DNA of 64,000 nucleotides from Candidatus Heimdallarchaeota archaeon (GTDB taxonomy: Archaea > Asgardarchaeota > Heimdallarchaeia > Hodarchaeales > Hodarchaeaceae), in contig RDOB01000002.1 of assembly GCA_011364965.1 (NCBI GenBank), positions 124,001 through 188,000 of the forward strand, read 5' to 3'. Positions 58,024-64,000 of this stretch are shown piece after piece; the stretch's first letter is position 1; every line of letters begins with the position of its first letter. The notes below the pieces were generated by a model. That model was given only the letters and a program-made list of their open reading frames with translations, made no database searches and had not been told where the DNA came from. The position numbers and the translations under genes were made by a program.

Positions 58024-61000
58024 ATGGCATCCTCACAAAGAAGAAACGAAACATTTTTAGGTTATAGATCGTGGTTTGATGCGTTTCGATTTAATGAAAG
58101 AATCTCCCTTCCAATTTTTATTCTTGATTATCAAACATCAAGTTTTTGGAAGGAAAATGAGGAGACAATTAATGAGTATGAAACTGATCAAAATCACTCG
58201 CGATCCATGCTAATAAATGGTATACAAATTTTCTTCCTTGATGAAAATCATCAAAAACGTAAAGCATTTTTACGTCATGAACCTTACTTTTATCTCTTAC
58301 TTGAAAAAGACCTTTCAAAGGAACATCTCAATCGAATCATTTCACAAATCTATCAAATAGGAGAAAATCACGTTCAACAAATAGAGGAGAAGAATTACTA
58401 CGATGCTGCTGATCTTACATTCCTTGTTTCCAAGTCATTTCTAAAGATCACCGTTGATCATCCCGGTTCTGTTCCTAAATTACGAGATAAATGTGAAGCA
58501 TTAAATGGAGTAATCGAATGGCGAGAAGCAGATGTATTATTTCATCATAGAACTGCAATAGACCATAATTTACGCGTAGGATATTGGTATCAAGCTGAAA
58601 TCCGAGGTGGAGAAATTCAATCTATTTATCATATAAATAATAAAGCACCACCTCAATTAAAAATACTAGCATTCGATATAGAAACTGCTTTTGAAACAAC
58701 AAGAGAACCTAATCCGAACCGCGATGAAATATCAATGATTTCATTATTTACTGGAGATAGGAACTATCTTCTAGTAAATTCGTCTGTGGTTGAAACCAAG
58801 GATATCAGAAATATTGATATACTCCTAAGGTACGCTGATAAAGAACATAAGAAGCCTTGGGTGGATTGGCGATATTCAAATGATACTTTTGAAGCGCCTG
58901 AACATATTGAAAAGTATTATTTTAATATCCAGCTCTTTGATAACGAGCGAGAAATTTTACAGGCATTTTATCAAGTGATCAGAGACTATCAACCTGATGT
59001 TCTTGCTGATTTTTTTGGGGGAAGATTTGATATCCCTTTTCTTTCTGTGAGGTCAGAGCTTAACAATTTGTCTTTGGAAAGGGAAACTGGATTTAAGATT
59101 GTTTTTAAAATAGGTACCGGTAAAAGATCAAACGAAAAGACTGATTTGAAGAACAATTATACTCCTAATAGCATAGATTATGTTGAAGGAGCAGGAATTA
59201 TACATCTAGATGCCTTCCTATTTAATGAGAAATACAGTTACCTTCCCAAGAAGGATTTAGGTTTAAAACAGAGTGTTGAGAAAAAACTCAAAATTATTCC
59301 AATAGGTAGAGAAGCATTATTTGCTATCGAAGAAAATCCTGCCGAAGCTGCTGCATATGCGGGATGTGATGGATATATTTCGTGGAAATATGTTAAGGAA
59401 ATTGTCCTTGATTTTTTCATCTCTATGGGACAGATGTTTCCCGTTCCTGCTTCAGAGTTGTTATCCCGAAGATCAGGCTCTTTGGATGACTTATTGATCG
59501 ATGCAGAAAATTTCCAGCATGGAATTGTCAGTAAAAGAAAAATCTCTTCCAAAATAATTGAATCTTTTTCGCCTAAACTTGTGATAAACAATCTTGCTTA
59601 TACAGGTGGACTAGTTGAAGCTAGACGTCCTGGAATTTTCAGAAGTGATATTTTCTATGATTTTAAATCAGAGAAAGAAGCTTTAGATGAATTAAAGATT
59701 GCAATTGAAAAAGTAATACGAAAAGAAAGTATGGAATTAAATAAAAAGATTATAAAGGAGGAATTTGAGAAACAAGTCCTCTCTGAGCTTGGAGATGTGG
59801 TTATTGAGTATTCAGAAGATCCTTCTGAGATCTTATCACAAATTGAATCTGGAATGGTAAGAAATGGTGTTCCAAGAGCGAAATTAAAGATCCAGTTGAA
59901 TAAAATTCGGGATATATTAGAAAATATATCTGCATATCACCCTGAAGATGTGGAAAATATTATAGATGAGGTATTTCAAGCACTAGACAAATTAAAGCTT
60001 TCTAATGACAAAACAAAGTTAATTGGAGTTCATGTTGACGTTACAAGTATGTACCCATCTCAAATTCGTCAATATAAACTTCAACCTTCAGGAATTGTAC
60101 CTTTAACGAAATGCCAAACATGTGATTTATACGAAAAGGATGAAAGTTGCCTTTTTGACGGAGATTGGGTTATAAAAATTTCATCACAGCGTCCTTGTCG
60201 ATTTAAGGTGGAAGGTTCTAGTAAATGTGATCCCTCAGTTTGCAAAGCGGAGAATGAACTAAAATGTAAAAGGTATCAACCTTTGCAAGATTCACTTGGA
60301 CGATCTCAAGAGATTTATACCTTTAATGGAGAAAAAACAGAAGCTTATACCAGAAGAGGTGACCAATTAATACAAGTTCCAATAAGTGAAACCTATTTGG
60401 GTTTAACAACTGAACATGATCTTTTCATTTCTGTTCAACAGTGGTTACGAAGAAATGTAGAGGCAACTCAATTAACAACTAAATTGGACAAGAACTATTT
60501 TGATATATTTGAAGATCAACCTCCTGATTTTGAACTTCCTCCCAATACGTTCATGAGTATTGATACTAGAACGAAAAAAATTAGTATATTGTTATCTGTA
60601 AATTCTCGGGTGTGCCAAAAAGCATATAATTTTGTTGCCAGAATTATGGATGATTTTTTCAATACAAGGGTAAAGCATAAGTTAGAGGCCCAAAGACTTA
60701 AACAGGTTATTTCTCAAAGGAAATCTGCAAATTTAGCTATTCCTTCTGAATTAACTAGACTTCAAAAATTCCATGATAGCACACAATTAGGAATGAAAGT
60801 TCCTTTAAATAGTATATACGGACTTTTAGGTATGAAGGGAGGTGTAAGAAATGCTAGTACGCCCTGCGCTGGAATTACAACAAAATTGTCAGCAGATTTA
60901 ATCCATTGGGCTGCAGAAGAGCTAGAGTACGTTGGTTTAGTTACAGAATTAGATACTGATGGTATCTGGTTATGGGTACCCCAAGATTTTCCGCTTTTCT

Positions 61001-62427
61001 TTAAAGTTTGCCTTTCCAATCCTAATGTTAAGAACAGTAAGAAGCAATTTGAAGTAAGTCTAATCGACAAAATTCTCAACGAAAAGGTCAAGAAATTTTC
61101 TCAGAACGATAATTATTGGGTAAATGACGGGCATTGTATTAGTCGATCGCGAAAGAACTTAATTAAATTTGAACAAGACGGCCCCTATGATTTTCAGTTT
61201 GTCATGGGAAAAAAGAAATATATAATTTATAATTATGAAAATAATGAATGGCAAGAAAAAGAGATAACTGGATTAGAATCAAAAAGAGCAGACTTTTCAA
61301 AATTACAGAAATATTTTCAAGAAAAGATCATCAATAGCTATCTAGAGGACTATGATCCGCAAAATCCCATTACTTTAGAAGAGCTTTATCAAAATGCAGA
61401 TAAAATGGCTCAGAAAATAAAAGAAGAAATTTATAGCGGAACTATTGATCCTAGTTATTTCGTAAAACCAAAAGCTATCAACAAACCTTTAAGTGCTTAC
61501 AAATCCAAACTTCCCCAAGTGAACGCAGCTTATATCCTTCGAGACCTTGGTTTTTCTGTGGATCCAGGTACAAGGATCCAGATGTTAAATTTAAAAGGTA
61601 ATCATGTAATCCCTCGACAAGTTTTTGATTTTGATTTCAAGAAAATAAAGGAAGTTCTTGTTAAGCATGCAATTGCTACATTGAGTTTCATGCTGGGAGA
61701 ACTATCGACAAAAGAGGACCTAATGAAATTAATTGATGTGAATCAGTACTCAGAAGATCTTTTTGGTCCCGGAAGAATTTATGATAGAATGATAAAATAT
61801 CCAATGGAAATTCAACAAGTTTCGAGTAGTGCACAAACAACTTTGAATCTAAAATCGAAAATCAGAAGTAAGAAGACTGAGACTGATAGTAATTTTGAAG
61901 ATGAAGGCCCCATTACTGATGAGAAAGAAAATTTAAAAAATGAAAAAGCATTACCACATCTTAAACCAAAACCGAGACAAAAAAGAGGGATTCGCAGAAA
62001 GAAAAAGAGGCAGAGGAATGAAGCTCAGCCTATTGCACTTGATGCTTTACTTGAACCTTCACAATCAGTTAATAAGGGAAATAAAATTGAAATCAAAGAG
62101 AATGAGTATATAACAAGAGAAACCGAGGCCAAAAAAGTAATCCAAATAAGGGGCTCCTCCGATAAAGTAGAATCTGAAGTTTTTAGAGAAAATTCCCAGA
62201 ATAAATCTCTAAGTAAAGATGCTTTGGTTTCCACTGATGAAATTTCTGAGTTAGAATCAGATGAGATTTTTAATAATGGATCTGGCAATGGTAAGAGTGC
62301 AAAAAGTCTAGAGTTAGGAACGTTGGAGGAAGAGCTAATTGTCTGCTCGGAATGTGGGGCGTTAGTAAGCCCGCGAGAAATTACTAATGAAGGGTGTATT
62401 TTCTGTGGAGGAGAATCTTTAATCTAA
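58024..62427 (+). CDS. B-family DNA polymerase, Pol epsilon-like, with 3'-5' exonuclease and C-terminal zinc ribbon
   Basis: Exo I [9 protein letters not shown], Exo II [26 protein letters not shown], Exo III YAGCDGY; motif A [23 protein letters not shown]; motif B [25 protein letters not shown]; motif C [10 protein letters not shown]; C-terminal CSECG...CIFCG. Confidence 0.96.
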   Translation: [1467 protein letters not shown]

Positions 62428-62660
62428 AACTTCTTCTGTTATTTAAGAGAAGGATTTATCCAGTTAATATGTCATATATATTCTAATTCTTGTTATTCAT
62501 TATTATTTTCATTATTTACCACAACACAACTATTTAAAATAAAATGTAATTTTGTTACACAAAATTTATCTTATGACACTTAGGAGACTTTTTTTATCTC
62601 CTATCTCTTGGTCTGTAGTATTCAAAAATACCATCAAATCTGCATATGGGATGAACATAC

Positions 62661-64000
62661 ATGGAAAATATAGCTAATTTACAATCAATTGGATCACTTG
62701 AAAATTTTGCCTTAAATAAAACTGAACAATTTTTAAAACCCCGAACACCTTTAGATTTTCTATTTTTAGTATTATGCATATTATGGTGGATAATTGCAGT
62801 TGTTTTTCCAAGTACCCCAATTTTTCGAGGTACAATATTTAGTTTTGCTATTGTTGTGTTTTTCCTGATCCCTATATACATTCTTTTTAATAAAGAAGGG
62901 CATACCATGGCTTCTCCCCTGAACCGTGCCTTCAAACTTCTATTATTTTATCTATTGATTAATTTCTTTATTCCCTCTTCTAATATTCCCAATTTTCTTC
63001 CTCCAAGTATTCCGATAACGTATGGTGAGATAGAAAGGACAATTGTATGTCTATTAATACCTCTCACTATGTTAATAAAAGCCTTTGCCCTGGATACTCT
63101 GCGAATTGGATATTTATTTTACATTCAAAGCATTATACGAGGTTTCTGGACTGCATTTATTATTTTGTTCATTATGAAGGGGATTCAACTCTTTATTCCT
63201 ACTCCTCTAATAAATTTCGATTTTGATCTCTTTCTGCTACTAGCTTTTGGATTATATTTATTTGGATCAGTGTTACCAGGAGTACCAAAACAAATATCTT
63301 TTGATGCTAGTTCATTCATTAACCAGTATCAGGCGTTACAAACAAGAATGGAAAGAATTCGTGACGCATTACTTACATCAGCAATTACTTTGTTAATTTT
63401 CTTGTGGTTACAATGGATTAATTTATCAAATCGGGAATTATTTCAATATATCGCTTTTATTTGTTTAGTTATGGGTATTTTATTAATATTTGCACCCAAA
63501 AAGAAAACACAGAATGGATTAAATTCACTCTTAAGTTCTCTTTCCCAAAAGGGAAATTTTATTGATCCAAAAAGTCAGCTTGGTTCCAAGGTACAAGAAT
63601 ATGCAAAAAGCATACAAGCAGTAGAATTTAATAAACCAAATCAAGTATATTCGATCCCTTCTGAATCCCTTAAGTTAATAAGTAAAGGTAAAACCTCAAT
63701 TAGCGCTAATAAAGGTACTTTAGCTGTTCCAACTGTAACAGATAAGGGAACAGCTCTGGTACTAATGGGAAAATCAGAAATGACAACTGAAGAAGGTGAA
63801 AAGGTGCTTGGAGAAACAACAACAATATGGCTTCCACCAGAGGAATGGGATAGAGTAAAAGTAAACTTACAGCCCAAAAAGATGGAAGAAATTCTTCAAA
63901 CTGACCTTAAAGAAGCTGGTCTTGAGAATTTTAATGATTTAGTCAATAAATCCAAACACGCTTTAGAGGAGTTAAAATCCTGGAAAGGGCCCGAAAATAT
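62661..64000 (+). CDS. Multi-pass membrane protein with C-terminal soluble domain, truncated by the right edge
   Basis: Frame from ATG 62661 (MENIANLQSIGSLENFALNKTEQFLKPRTPLDFLFLVLCILWWIIAVVF...) stays open to the window end. Absent from the ORF track, which lists only antisense ORFs here. Confidence 0.8.
   Translation, partial: MENIANLQSIGSLENFALNKTEQFLKPRTPLDFLFLVLCILWWIIAVVFPSTPIFRGTIFSFAIVVFFLIPIYILFNKEGHTMASPLNRAFKLLLFYLLINFFIPSSNIPNFLPPSIPITYGEIERTIVCLLIPLTMLIKAFALDTLRIGYLFYIQSIIRGFWTAFIILFIMKGIQLFIPTPLINFDFDLFLLLAFGLYLFGSVLPGVPKQISFDASSFINQYQALQTRMERIRDALLTSAITLLIFLWLQWINLSNRELFQYIAFICLVMGILLIFAPKKKTQNGLNSLLSSLSQKGNFIDPKSQLGSKVQEYAKSIQAVEFNKPNQVYSIPSESLKLISKGKTSISANKGTLAVPTVTDKGTALVLMGKSEMTTEEGEKVLGETTTIWLPPEEWDRVKVNLQPKKMEEILQTDLKEAGLENFNDLVNKSKHALEELKSWKGPEN

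Noticed and set aside
58024-62427. Intein within the long polymerase
   Set aside because: Motifs A, B and C are uninterrupted; no Hint-domain start Cys/Ser block or HN-C/S end; the length is explained by the N-terminal region, insertions and tail.

Overview
The window is gene-dense, AT-rich archaeal chromosome. Its character is Asgard-like: five Ras/Rab-superfamily small GTPases, an SMC-ScpA-ScpB condensin locus, and a B-family DNA polymerase with eukaryotic Pol epsilon signatures. Taxonomy is inferred from gene content only. Recognisable modules are: a cytosolic [NiFe] (sulf)hydrogenase operon (beta-gamma-delta-alpha) with a convergent maturation protease; a dihydrolipoamide dehydrogenase; bacterial-type UvrB and UvrC; a DUF499/BrxC-PglY-like ATPase; a four-subunit 2-oxoacid:ferredoxin oxidoreductase; a condensin island with two ScpB-like paralogs and a TrmB-HTH/giant coiled-coil protein; a small-GTPase/coiled-coil operon; ornithine-type metabolism genes; a MutY-like glycosylase; and an island of three different Eco57I-like N6-adenine methyltransferase proteins. 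I found no rRNA, tRNA, CRISPR array or transposase. The strongest leads are: (1) the Pol epsilon-like polymerase, which keeps the CxxC-x8-C...VCQ cysteine set that binds the [4Fe-4S] cluster in eukaryotic Pol epsilon; (2) the condensin island; (3) a four-gene module with two tandem GTPases that both carry Glu in place of the catalytic switch II Gln; (4) the three-methyltransferase island; and (5) a hydrogenase maturation protease that appears frameshifted at an A6 run. Two partial edge genes, an aminotransferase at the left and a membrane protein at the right, are missing from the supplied ORF track. All identifications come from reading motifs by eye; no database search was run.
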